Position numbers and translations under genes: made by a program
DNA from: Clostridia bacterium
GTDB lineage: Bacteria > Bacillota_A > Clostridia > Oscillospirales > Butyricicoccaceae
DNA length: 5,807 nucleotides
Assembly (NCBI GenBank): GCA_017548175.1
Contig: JAFYMZ010000009.1
Coordinates: forward strand, 1-5,807
Reading direction: 5' to 3'
Shown: piece by piece, positions 1-5,734 of the stretch
Layout: every line of letters starts with the position of its first letter
Position numbering within the stretch: position 1 is the stretch's first letter
Notes under the pieces: model-generated
What the model saw: only the letters and a program-made list of their open reading frames with translations
The model's database searches: none
Told to the model about the DNA's origin: nothing

Positions 1-320
1 CCGGCGGCGCCATCAGCTATGTGGAAGTCCCCGATATGCAGCAGAATCTGGATGCCGTGCTGGAAGTTATGAAGTTTATCTACGAGAACATCATTTACGC
101 CGAGCTGAACACCAAGAGCGACTATTGCCAGGAGTGCGGCTACGACGGCGAGATCGAAGTGGTAGAGGAAGACGGCAAGCTGGTCTGGAAGTGCCCCCAG
201 TGCGGCAACACCGATCAGGACAAGATGAACGTTGCCCGCCGTACCTGCGGTTATATCGGCACCCAGTACTGGAATCAGGGCCGTACCCAGGAAATCAAAG
301 AGCGCGTGCTGCATCTGTAA
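1..320 (+). CDS. nrdD: Anaerobic ribonucleoside-triphosphate reductase, C-terminal part (partial, cut by window start)
   Basis: This is the last 105 or so residues of the oxygen-sensitive class III ribonucleotide reductase, which reduces ribonucleoside triphosphates to deoxyribonucleotides in the cytoplasm. The reading frame is open from the left edge (first full codon at base 3), so the apparent GTG start at 21 is internal. Two CxxC pairs are visible, with cysteines at codons 126 and 135 and at codons 192 and 201. They form the C-terminal zinc ribbon known from this family. After them comes RRTCGYIG, whose glycine (codon 249-251) matches the conserved glycyl-radical site. The C-terminus (NQGRTQEIKERVLHL) is also typical. 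The stop codon lies 3 bases before nrdG, the usual partner gene. Identification is very secure; only the N-terminal catalytic barrel is missing, because it lies outside the window. Confidence 0.97.
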   Translation, partial: GGAISYVEVPDMQQNLDAVLEVMKFIYENIIYAELNTKSDYCQECGYDGEIEVVEEDGKLVWKCPQCGNTDQDKMNVARRTCGYIGTQYWNQGRTQEIKERVLHL

Positions 321-323
321 GTT

Positions 324-845
324 ATGCATTACGGCGAGATCAAAGTTTGTGATGTGGCCAACGGCCCCGGCGTGCGGGTGACGCTCTTTGTCTCCGGCTG
401 CACCAACCGGTGTGAGGGCTGTTTCCAGCCCCAGACTTGGGCCTTTGACTTTGGCCAGCCTTTTACCGCAGAGACCGAAGAATATATTCTGACCCAGATG
501 GCGCCGGCCTATATCAAGGGCCTGACGGTGCTGGGCGGCGAGCCTTTTGAACCTGGTAATCAGGCGGCGCTGCTGCCCTTCCTGCGGCGGTATAAGGCGC
601 AATATCCCGATAAGAATCTGTGGATGTTCTCCGGCTTTACCTTCGAAGAACTCACCACCCCCGGCCATCACGCCAACTGTCCCGAAACGGCAGAGATCCT
701 TGGCATGCTGGACGTGCTGGTGGATGGCCGGTTTGTGCTGGCGCAGCGCGACCTGACCCTGCGCTTCCGCGGCAGCCGCAACCAGCGCCTGCTGGATATG
801 CCTGCCACGCTGAAAGCCGGCAAGGCCACCCTGTGGGAAGGCTGA
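324..845 (+). CDS. nrdG: Anaerobic ribonucleotide reductase activating protein (radical SAM)
   Basis: This 173-residue protein is the activase that uses a [4Fe-4S] cluster and S-adenosylmethionine to place the glycyl radical on NrdD. The radical-SAM cluster motif CX3CX2C is at Cys26, Cys30 and Cys33 (GCTNRCEGCF), next to VSGC. The SAM-binding GGEP motif is at residues 71-74. The tail contains FRGSRNQR, a signature seen in NrdG proteins. The length is close to the family's usual 150-180 residues. The ATG at 324 is 3 bases after the nrdD stop and has no good Shine-Dalgarno sequence at normal distance, so translation is probably coupled to nrdD. The order nrdD-nrdG is the common operon arrangement. 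A strong hairpin terminator follows about 18 bases after the stop. Confidence 0.97.
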   Translation: MHYGEIKVCDVANGPGVRVTLFVSGCTNRCEGCFQPQTWAFDFGQPFTAETEEYILTQMAPAYIKGLTVLGGEPFEPGNQAALLPFLRRYKAQYPDKNLWMFSGFTFEELTTPGHHANCPETAEILGMLDVLVDGRFVLAQRDLTLRFRGSRNQRLLDMPATLKAGKATLWEG

Positions 846-862
846 TCCCTGAATCAAAGAAG

Positions 863-897
863 AAACCCGAACCTGCATCTGGTTCGGGTTTTTGTTT
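863..897 (+). terminator. Rho-independent terminator of nrdDG, probably bidirectional
   Basis: An 11-bp perfect stem (arms 863-873 and 881-891, AAACCCGAACC with its complement) encloses a 7-base loop and runs into a T-rich tract (TTTGTTTGTT). It sits between the convergent nrdG and PH-domain genes. Read on the minus strand, the hairpin is followed by TTTCTTCTTT, so it may also end the minus-strand unit. Confidence 0.9.
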
Positions 898-914
898 GTT
901 CGGTTGAGGGTGGC

Positions 915-1334
915 TTAGTCGCCGTTGTCCTGCAGCTGCTCGTCGAAGCGATCCAGATCGGTATCGTCATCGTCGTTCAGGTTCTGGTCGGTCATGATCT
1001 CGCCGATGCGCATCCGGCGGCGGATCTTCATTTCTTCCACCTGCTGGTGGATCTTTTCCTTGATCATCCGGGGCTGCTTGATGTTCTTCAGCACCAGCGT
1101 GGGCAGGGTCTTGTCCGAGGAAATAATGGTGACCGTACCGACACCAAAGATCCGCTGCCACAGGGTGATGCACAGGCTGATATCCCGCACGCGATACAGC
1201 AGGATCTCTTCATCCTTCACGGTGAAAAATCCGGTGCTGAGGAACAGGCGGTCTTCGCTCATCCGATAGCGGGTAAAGGTCAGAGGCATACCCAAAATAC
1301 GCTTGCGGTCTGCCCAAATGTACTCGATTGCCAT
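915..1334 (-). CDS. PH-domain-like (bPH2/YdbS-type) protein of unknown function
   Basis: This is a 139-residue soluble protein, third in the minus-strand unit. The ATG at 1334-1332 is preferred over an upstream in-frame ATG at 1388. It has an AAAGGAG ribosome site at 1344-1350 with a 9-base spacer, and the longer version would add a basic, low-quality leader that overlaps the preceding cupin gene. Residues about 18-100 show the alternating beta pattern of bacterial PH domains: a central FLSTGFFTVKDEEILLYRVRDI segment, split here as FLSTGFFTVKDE and EILLYRVRDI, then LWQRIFGVGTVTII, then a helix of the type IKQPRMIKEKIHQQVEE. Unlike many family members it has no membrane segment. The C-terminus (about 115-139) is very acidic (DDDDTDLDRFDE). 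The family assignment comes from pattern recognition and is fairly likely; the molecular role is unknown. The gene lies 37 bases after the cupin gene. Confidence 0.8.
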   Translation of the reverse strand: MAIEYIWADRKRILGMPLTFTRYRMSEDRLFLSTGFFTVKDEEILLYRVRDISLCITLWQRIFGVGTVTIISSDKTLPTLVLKNIKQPRMIKEKIHQQVEEMKIRRRMRIGEIMTDQNLNDDDDTDLDRFDEQLQDNGD

Positions 1335-1343
1335 TGCGGTTCG

Positions 1344-1350
1344 CTCCTTT
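1344..1350 (-). promoter_or_regulatory. Ribosome binding site that sets the start of the PH-domain gene
   Basis: AAAGGAG on the minus strand lies 9 bases before the ATG at 1334. It supports the 139-residue start over the longer in-frame alternative at 1388. Confidence 0.8.
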
Positions 1351-1371
1351 CGATGTGGATGCCGTCTGTGC

Positions 1372-1698
1372 TTATTGCTGCGGCACAACGGCGAAAAATA
1401 CCAGGTCTTGCTGACCCTTGTTCATCAGGGTGTGGGTGCTGCCCTTTTTGCAATAACTGCAGTCGCCGGGACGCAGCACTTCGGTGACACCGTCCAGAAC
1501 GGTGGTGCCTTCGCCCTCCAGTACGTAAATGACCTCGGAAGAGGTGTCGTGGATGTGCATACCGATGGAACAGCCGGGCTGCAATCTGCCCAGGAAGATG
1601 CGGTTCAGGTCATCCACGAACATTTTGGTGACGGTACTGCCCTCGCCACCCTTAAAGTGCTCCAGCACGGTGTCGGGCATCTCGTGAAATTTCAGCAT
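1372..1698 (-). CDS. Small single-domain cupin protein
   Basis: This 108-residue protein is a one-domain cupin with an intact metal site. Cupin motif 1, G(X)5HXH(X)4E(X)6G, is met exactly by Gly42, His48, His50, Glu55 and Gly62 (MHIHDTSSEVIYVLEGEG). Motif 2 is recognisable around PGD at 77-79 with His89 and Asn93, although Lys84 replaces the usual proline. The predicted metal ligands are His48, His50, Glu55 and His89. The enzyme or sensor function cannot be assigned, because small cupins include isomerases, dioxygenases and ligand-binding proteins. The start ATG has an AAAGGAG site (1707-1713) 8 bases upstream, and this site overlaps the stop codon of the glyoxalase gene. The two genes are therefore tightly linked, with 13 bases between them. 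Co-expression with a glyoxalase-fold enzyme suggests a shared small-molecule substrate, which is inference only. Confidence 0.9.
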   Translation of the reverse strand: MLKFHEMPDTVLEHFKGGEGSTVTKMFVDDLNRIFLGRLQPGCSIGMHIHDTSSEVIYVLEGEGTTVLDGVTEVLRPGDCSYCKKGSTHTLMNKGQQDLVFFAVVPQQ

Positions 1699-1711
1699 CG
1701 CAGTTGCTCCT

Positions 1712-2089
1712 TTATCCGCGGCCGGCCGGCAGGACTTCCAGCCAGTAGTTGTCGGGGTCGTTGATGAAATAAATGCCCATGGCCTCGTTCTCGAAGCAGA
1801 TGCAGCCCATTTCCTTGTGCAGGGCGTGTGCGGCTTCGAAATCTTCTACGGTAAAGGCCAGATGGAACTCGTTGTCGCCCAGATTATAGGCGCGATCCCA
1901 ATCGCGCAGCCAAGTCAGCTCCAGCTTGTGAGGCGTGCCGGCGGCATCGCCCAGATATACGATGATAAAACTGCCGTCCTCGGCGGTGATGCGGCGCACT
2001 TCGTGCAGATTCAGCGCCTGCTGATAAAAGGCCAAGGACTTGTCCAGATCGCGGACATTGAAGTTATTGTGTGCAAAGGTAAAGGTCAT
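1712..2089 (-). CDS. Glyoxalase I-like protein (VOC superfamily, lactoylglutathione lyase family)
   Basis: This 125-residue protein has the two-module glyoxalase/VOC fold. The first module starts with FAHNNFNVRDLDKSLAFYQQAL. That segment runs from residue 5, and the key parts are His7 and the D-x-x-x-S-x-x-FY signature. The second contains NEFHLAFTVEDF and ends in FINDPDNYWLEVLP. His7, Glu57, His76 and Glu118 line up with the four metal ligands of bacterial glyoxalase I, so a Ni/Zn-type active site looks complete. The family's classic reaction is isomerisation of the methylglyoxal-thiol hemithioacetal, but VOC relatives have other substrates, and many Clostridia lack glutathione, so the true substrate is open. 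It is the first gene of the minus-strand unit, has an AGGAGGG ribosome site (2097-2103) 7 bases before ATG, and a strong promoter just upstream. Confidence 0.92.
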   Translation of the reverse strand: MTFTFAHNNFNVRDLDKSLAFYQQALNLHEVRRITAEDGSFIIVYLGDAAGTPHKLELTWLRDWDRAYNLGDNEFHLAFTVEDFEAAHALHKEMGCICFENEAMGIYFINDPDNYWLEVLPAGRG

Positions 2090-2119
2090 GGGAAATCCCT
2101 CCTGTGTGGTCTTTTGTTC

Positions 2120-2148
2120 AGTATAGCAAAAACGGGGGCATCTGGCAA
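2120..2148 (-). promoter_or_regulatory. Promoter of the glyoxalase-cupin-PH unit
   Basis: On the minus strand there is a -35 box TTGCCA (2143-2148) and a -10 box TATACT (2120-2125) separated by exactly 17 bases. A TGC just before the -10 makes it an extended -10. It lies 30 bases upstream of the glyoxalase start, so transcription should begin around 2112-2114 with a leader of roughly 25 bases. This looks like a housekeeping sigma-A promoter. Confidence 0.85.
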
Positions 2149-2181
2149 GGAAAATCCCCGGTGGGGCTTCTGAAAAAACAG

Positions 2182-2209
2182 TTGTTATTTTCCACCGGTT
2201 TGCTATAAT
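2182..2209 (+). promoter_or_regulatory. Promoter of the membrane protein / YxjI-like unit
   Basis: The plus strand shows a consensus -10 box TATAAT (2204-2209), preceded by TGC (extended -10), and a -35-like TTGTTA (2182-2187) with a 16-base spacer. It is divergent from the glyoxalase promoter, and the two -35 boxes are about 33 bases apart. The ATG embedded in TATAATG (2208) is part of this promoter and not a translation start. Transcription should begin near 2216. Confidence 0.85.
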
Positions 2210-2233
2210 GAAAGCAAATCATACACCGGTTGC
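2193..2233. repeat. Repeated CACCGGTT(T)GC motif and inverted repeat over the -10 box; possible operator
   Basis: CACCGGTTTGC (2193-2203) and CACCGGTTGC (2224-2233) are near-identical direct repeats. Each contains the palindrome ACCGGT, at 2194-2199 and 2225-2230, 31 bp apart, about three helical turns. A separate 6-bp inverted repeat, TTTGCT (2199-2204) and AGCAAA (2213-2218) with an 8-base spacer, straddles the -10 box and probable start site. The arrangement resembles a repressor site, but no regulator gene is next to it and chance cannot be excluded. Confidence 0.4.
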
Positions 2234-2261
2234 ATCGACTTGTGAAGAAAGAAGGGCTGGT

Positions 2262-2813
2262 ATGAAGCTGAATCTGAATCCAAAAGCAAAGAAAATCCTG
2301 TGGGGCGTGTTTGCCGTGGTGTTTGCGGTGTCGTTTGGCCTGTGGATGCTGCTGAATCCTGCGCCGGAACACATCGAGGACACCAACGGTCCGGACAATT
2401 ATCGGCTGCAGACCATTACCGATCGGGATATCGCCAAGCAGGAAATGGGCGCCCGCGGCGGTCTGACCACGGAGAAGAATTATAACATCAACATCGGCGG
2501 CATTTCCATCTCCGACGGCATCAATTATTCCTGTAAGAAGTTTACCGGCGTGCAGCAGCTGTATGCATGCACCCTGTTCAAAGGCTCGGACATTCTGGTG
2601 GATTTGGCCGGTTATCAGATCAAGAGCGGTAATTTTGCATTTTGCATCGTCTTTGACGGCGAAGTGGTAGGTGAGATCTATCCCGATGAGCTTGGCACCG
2701 GCACCTTCCTGCTGGAGAATGTCCCCAAGACGGCCGCGCTGGAATATGTCATTGCCGGTGAAAGCGCAAACTTCTCGTTCGTTGTGACGGAAGATTGGGA
2801 AAACGGTTTCTAA
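2262..2813 (+). CDS. Membrane-anchored protein of unknown function (single N-terminal TM segment)
   Basis: This is a 183-residue protein that I do not recognise. I chose the ATG at 2262 because an AGAAGGG ribosome site (2250-2256) precedes it by 5 bases. The longer in-frame start at 2208 falls inside the promoter -10 box and cannot be translated from that transcript. The N-terminus has lysines (NPKAKK) followed by one hydrophobic helix at about residues 12-31 (ILWGVFAVVFAVSFGLWMLL), then PAPEH. No lipobox cysteine or clear cleavage site is seen, so it is probably a membrane-tethered protein with its C-terminal domain outside. Residues about 74-180 alternate as beta strands (NYNINIGGISISDG, DILVDLAGYQIKSGNFAF, EVVGEIYPDE) and end in FSFVVTEDW, suggesting a small beta-sandwich. 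Cysteines are at 91, 103 and 128. It is the first gene of a two-gene unit with the YxjI-like gene 26 bases downstream. Confidence 0.8.
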   Translation: MKLNLNPKAKKILWGVFAVVFAVSFGLWMLLNPAPEHIEDTNGPDNYRLQTITDRDIAKQEMGARGGLTTEKNYNINIGGISISDGINYSCKKFTGVQQLYACTLFKGSDILVDLAGYQIKSGNFAFCIVFDGEVVGEIYPDELGTGTFLLENVPKTAALEYVIAGESANFSFVVTEDWENGF

Positions 2814-2839
2814 ATTAAATCATAAGGCAGGTGTGTCGC

Positions 2840-3343
2840 ATGAAGTTGTATTTTAAGAGAAAAACACTGGCATTCAACGATCAGATCCTGTGCCTGGCTG
2901 ATGCAGAGGGAAATCTGGTATACGACTGGAAAACCAGTGTCATGCTTGCAAAGAAAATCCGTCTGTTCGATGCGGAAAAGAATGCGGTGGCGGAGATCAG
3001 GCAGGTACTGAAGAGCCTGCTGCCCAAGTATCAGATTTTTGTGGACGGGGAAATGGTGCTGGAAATCAAAAAAGAGTTCCATCCCATCCTGCCTAAGTAC
3101 ACCCTCACCGGCCAGGGCTGGGAGATGGAGAACAAACTGCTCATCTATGAGTACGGCGTCACCAAGGGTGCAGAGCAGATCCTTACCGCCGGCCGCTCTG
3201 AAGATCATCTGGAGTGGCAGTTCCACGCCTTTGAGGTGGAGATCCCCGATCCCAGAAACCAGCTGCTGGCAGCAGCGGTGGCCGTTGCCATCAACATCGG
3301 CATCGAGGGCGAAACATTCATCGAGCAGCACAAGAATCACTGA
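2840..3343 (+). CDS. YxjI / LURP-one-related (Tubby C-terminal-like fold) family protein
   Basis: This 167-residue protein resembles the LURP-one-related/YxjI family, which has a tubby-like beta-barrel around a central helix and no established enzymatic role in bacteria. Visible family traits are the repeated short beta strands with small turns: ILCLADAEGNLVYDW, then KKIRLFDAEKNAVAEIRQ, then a PKYQIFVDGEMVLEIKK segment, then YTLTGQGWEME. A hydrophobic C-terminal helix (QLLAAAVAVAINIGIE, about 142-157) matches the helix buried in the barrel and should not be read as a membrane anchor. The ATG at 2840 is preferred to the GTG at 2831 because AGGTG at 2829-2833 then serves as a ribosome site at normal distance. 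The gene follows the membrane protein gene by 26 bases and ends at a strong hairpin, so the two are probably co-transcribed. The family call is likely; the function is unknown. Confidence 0.8.
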   Translation: MKLYFKRKTLAFNDQILCLADAEGNLVYDWKTSVMLAKKIRLFDAEKNAVAEIRQVLKSLLPKYQIFVDGEMVLEIKKEFHPILPKYTLTGQGWEMENKLLIYEYGVTKGAEQILTAGRSEDHLEWQFHAFEVEIPDPRNQLLAAAVAVAINIGIEGETFIEQHKNH

Positions 3344-3351
3344 ACAAATAG

Positions 3352-3381
3352 AAACCGGCACCCGCGTGGGTGCCGGTTTTT
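3352..3381 (+). terminator. Rho-independent terminator between convergent units, probably bidirectional
   Basis: A perfect 12-bp stem (3352-3363 and 3368-3379) closes on a GCGT tetraloop and runs into TTTTTA. It starts 8 bases after the YxjI-like gene stop. On the minus strand the same hairpin is followed by TTTCTATTTGTT, so it can also end the transporter-dehydrogenase unit, whose last stop is at 3400. Confidence 0.92.
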
Positions 3382-3399
3382 ACGTGCAATTGGGGAAGA

Positions 3400-4473
3400 T
3401 CAAGCCTGTGCGGCGTTGTAGGCCTCCAACTCCATGATGGCATCGATGATGACCTGCGCCGTGACGGGATAGGGCCAAGTGCGTACGTCAATACCGGCCA
3501 ATGCCTTGGCGGTGACTTTGTCCAGATCCTGCGGTGTGGCGTGGATATCAGCCAAACGGGTGGGCAGACCGATGGAACGGCTGAAACGGAACACCTTATC
3601 CCGCTCTTCGTATTGCTTGTCGGCTGTCAGCAGCACCAAAATGCCGTAGGCAACCACTTCGCCGTGAAGGTGGCCGTAATGCTCGGTGCTGGGCAAAACG
3701 GTAAAGCCGTTGTACACTGCGTGGGCCATACCGGTGGTGTAGTCCACTTGTACGAAGTTGGACACAAAGCCGGTGGAAATGATGATGCCCAAAATGACTT
3801 CGGTCAACTCGTGGGTGACGGTGTTGGCTTTGCAATCTGCCAAAGCCTTCTGACCCCAACGAAGGATGGGGGCTGCACACATGGAACTGAGGGTGATGCC
3901 CATGGCGTCAGAGTGGCTGGGCACATGGCCGCGGGAAGAAGTGGTGGCCTCGTAATGCTTGGCCATGGTATCGCCCATACCGGCCCAGAGGTAGATCTCG
4001 GGGGCATCGGCAATGACTTGGGTGTTGATGAAGATATGGTTGGGGGGAATCTTGGAGAAGGAATATTCCCGCAGACTGCCGTCCGGATGGTACACGATGC
4101 CCAATGACGTACAGGCGGCACAAGTGGAAGCAATGGTGGGGAAAGTGAAGAAGGGGCGGTTGCTTTCCTGTGCCAGCACCTTGCAGGTGTCGATGGCCTT
4201 GCCACCGCCCACCGCGAAGATCATATCGGCATCGGCCACCTGAGGGGCCAGCATTGCCATATTCTCGCGAGAGGCTTCGCCGCCGTACCAAAAGGTACCG
4301 ATGATTTCCATATCGGTCTTTGCGACTGCTGCTGCAATAGCATCGCCGGCTGCTTCCAGTGCGCGCTTGCCGCCGATGACGGCGATCTTTTTGCCGAAGG
4401 CGGGGCAGACATTTGCAATGTCGTCGTAGGCGTCGGTGCCCACGGTATATCCGGGAAAGAGAGATTTCTGCAT
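3400..4473 (-). CDS. Glycerol dehydrogenase-like, metal-dependent (iron-containing ADH family) oxidoreductase
   Basis: This 357-residue protein belongs to the family III, iron/zinc-dependent polyol dehydrogenases related to GldA, which oxidise an alcohol with NAD. The N-terminal half has the NAD-binding signature AVGGGKAIDTCK (residues 87-98) and FPTIASTCAACTS (111-123). The C-terminal half has the three metal ligands: Asp168 in GMGDTMAKHYE, His251 in MAHAVYNGFT, and His270 in HLHGEVVAYG. All align with the Asp/His/His triad of glycerol dehydrogenases. The length is normal for the family. The ATG has AAAGGA (4482-4487) 8 bases upstream. It lies 25 bases after the transporter gene and shares its T-box leader, so an amino-acid-linked alcohol, amino alcohol or aldehyde may be the physiological substrate in place of glycerol. 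That is inference, and strict glycerol dehydrogenase activity is unproven. No gene symbol is assigned for this reason. Confidence 0.9.
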   Translation of the reverse strand: MQKSLFPGYTVGTDAYDDIANVCPAFGKKIAVIGGKRALEAAGDAIAAAVAKTDMEIIGTFWYGGEASRENMAMLAPQVADADMIFAVGGGKAIDTCKVLAQESNRPFFTFPTIASTCAACTSLGIVYHPDGSLREYSFSKIPPNHIFINTQVIADAPEIYLWAGMGDTMAKHYEATTSSRGHVPSHSDAMGITLSSMCAAPILRWGQKALADCKANTVTHELTEVILGIIISTGFVSNFVQVDYTTGMAHAVYNGFTVLPSTEHYGHLHGEVVAYGILVLLTADKQYEERDKVFRFSRSIGLPTRLADIHATPQDLDKVTAKALAGIDVRTWPYPVTAQVIIDAIMELEAYNAAQA

Positions 4474-4498
4474 AGTCGTGATCCTTTCTGTTTGATGG

Positions 4499-5656
4499 TT
4501 AGCGAGCTTCGAACGTTTCGCCGTGTTCCTTCATGTACTTGCGGTTCTTGTAGACACCGACGGTCAGGAAGGGAACGACGACGACGGCAACACCCAGATA
4601 GCCGCAGTAGCCGTAACCGTACTTGATGATTTTAGTCAGTCCCAGCAGAGAGATGCCCATGGAAACGGCGATGATGGAGACGGAGCTGATGGCATTGCGG
4701 GTGGTATGGGAAGCGATACCCTTGTAGAAGGGGGCGTTCTCAAAGCGGGAAACAAAGCCGTAGGTGATAGTAACGCCGGTGGAGATCAGGCACATCACCA
4801 GGCAAATGCCGTAAGCGATGGTGAGCCAGGGGGCACCCATTGCTACGCAGCTGGTGAGGGTGGGGATGTCGGTGCCGCCTGCAACGGTGGTATAGTGGCC
4901 CTGCCAACTCATCAGCATCATAACGGAGAGGCAGAGGGCCACGGCATTCATGGCGAAGGAGATCCACATAGCCTTGGAGCAACCCTTACGGTTGGTCATT
5001 GTCGTGCCGCAGGCGATCAGCGTGGGAAGGGTGACGCACTGGAAACCGGCGTAAACGAAGGCGTTCTCAATGGCCTTGGGGAGGTTGGTGAAGCCGGCCT
5101 TGGAGAAATCGGCGGAGAAGACGGAGCCGAAGGATTCGGGTGCCTTGAAGATGCCGATGATGTAGATGGCAATGGCAGTGATCAGAATGGCGATGCCCAT
5201 ATAAGTAGAGGCTGCACGGACGAGGCCGGCGCCGAAGACGGTCAGGGACATAACGATGATGCCGACAATGACGATGCCAACGTAATAGTTCAGACTAAAG
5301 TAGTTGTTCAGCGCGGTGGCTGCGCCGGAGATGGCGGCAGCGATGGCCATCAGAACCATAATGTAGAAGAAGACCTCGAAGGCGATCTCAATCTTATCGA
5401 AGGGATGGAACAGGGTTTCAAACAGCTTCTTGGTAGAGGTGATACCACGGGAGTTATACATCACCATTGCTTGACGCATGGTCAGAGTCAGCAACAGCAT
5501 AGAAACCAATGCGGCGATGGGACCCAGCCAGCCAAGACCCACATAATAGGTGTTTGCCTGATTACCGGTGGCAAAGCCGCCGCCGGCGTGGGACGAAAAG
5601 AGAACAAAGCCTACGGAGAAGGCCATTGCGAGGGTGATCTTACTTTGCTTGCTCAT
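4499..5656 (-). CDS. YkvI-family membrane transporter (APC superfamily-like), probable amino acid permease
   Basis: This is a 385-residue integral membrane protein with about ten hydrophobic segments, roughly at residues 7-22, 43-60, 93-116, 125-146, 152-170, 199-216, 230-250, 275-301, 322-340 and 350-369. The first helix is broken by a glycine-rich stretch (SSHAGGGFATGNQ, 21-33), the unwound substrate-site feature of APC/LeuT-fold carriers and typical of the YkvI family. The ATG at 5656-5654 is chosen because GGAGG (5665-5669) lies 8 bases upstream; an open frame continues to 5785 but runs through the T-box terminator and is not coding. The family's substrates are poorly known. Control by a T-box RNA argues for an amino acid or close derivative. 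The gene heads a two-gene operon with the GldA-like dehydrogenase 25 bases downstream. Confidence 0.88.
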   Translation of the reverse strand: MSKQSKITLAMAFSVGFVLFSSHAGGGFATGNQANTYYVGLGWLGPIAALVSMLLLTLTMRQAMVMYNSRGITSTKKLFETLFHPFDKIEIAFEVFFYIMVLMAIAAAISGAATALNNYFSLNYYVGIVIVGIIVMSLTVFGAGLVRAASTYMGIAILITAIAIYIIGIFKAPESFGSVFSADFSKAGFTNLPKAIENAFVYAGFQCVTLPTLIACGTTMTNRKGCSKAMWISFAMNAVALCLSVMMLMSWQGHYTTVAGGTDIPTLTSCVAMGAPWLTIAYGICLVMCLISTGVTITYGFVSRFENAPFYKGIASHTTRNAISSVSIIAVSMGISLLGLTKIIKYGYGYCGYLGVAVVVVPFLTVGVYKNRKYMKEHGETFEAR

Positions 5657-5664
5657 GATTGTTT

Positions 5665-5669
5665 CCTCC
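5665..5669 (-). promoter_or_regulatory. Ribosome binding site of the YkvI-family transporter gene
   Basis: GGAGG on the minus strand is 8 bases before the ATG at 5656. It fixes the start and excludes the N-terminal extension into the leader RNA. Confidence 0.85.
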
Positions 5670-5692
5670 ATTTTCTTTCTTAGTTTGGCAGG

Positions 5693-5734
5693 AAATAAAA
5701 AACCGTCTCTCCTGCCGTTTGGCAGAAGAGACGG
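5693..5734 (-). terminator. T-box regulatory (attenuator) terminator
   Basis: On the minus strand a 14-bp stem with a single G-U pair (5721-5734 with 5703-5716) closes on a 4-base loop and is followed by TTTTTTATTT (5702 down to 5693). It lies 37 bases before the transporter start. Its 5' arm includes the bases that otherwise form the antiterminator, so it stops transcription when the matching tRNA is charged. Confidence 0.93.

Noticed and set aside
1335..1388. N-terminal extension of the PH-domain gene from the ATG at 1388
   Set aside because: It would overlap the cupin gene and run through the AAAGGAG ribosome site. The added residues are basic and of low complexity, unlike a conserved domain.
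1717..1729. GC-rich palindrome containing GGCCGGCC
   Set aside because: It falls in the last codons of the glyoxalase gene (Pro-Ala-Gly-Arg-Gly), where such base use is expected. No T-run follows it, so a terminator or regulatory role is not supported.
2133..2165. Short G/C inverted repeats (CGGGG with CCCCG, and CCCC-GGT-GGGG) between the divergent promoters
   Set aside because: The arms are only 4-5 bases and could arise by chance. They are too weak to call an operator or terminator without comparative data.
3265..3310. Hydrophobic stretch near the end of the YxjI-like protein that could be read as a membrane segment
   Set aside because: In the LURP-one/tubby-like fold a hydrophobic helix at this place is buried in the barrel. 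It is short and alanine-rich, and is followed by a charged tail.
2810..3361. Minus-strand open frame of 183 codons opposite the YxjI-like gene
   Set aside because: It starts inside the terminator stem and overlaps a better-supported plus-strand gene with its own ribosome site. No family features are visible.
3370..4107. Plus-strand open frame of 245 codons opposite the dehydrogenase gene
   Set aside because: It begins inside the terminator hairpin, has low-complexity Gly/His/Asp-rich composition, and is antisense to a dehydrogenase with intact cofactor and metal motifs.
4523..5683. Long plus-strand open frame of 386 codons opposite the transporter gene
   Set aside because: Its translation is dominated by Gly, Asp, Gln, His and Ala with no domain pattern, and it is fully antisense to a transporter with clear membrane helices and a good ribosome site. 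It also runs across the transporter's start region. It is a codon-bias shadow.
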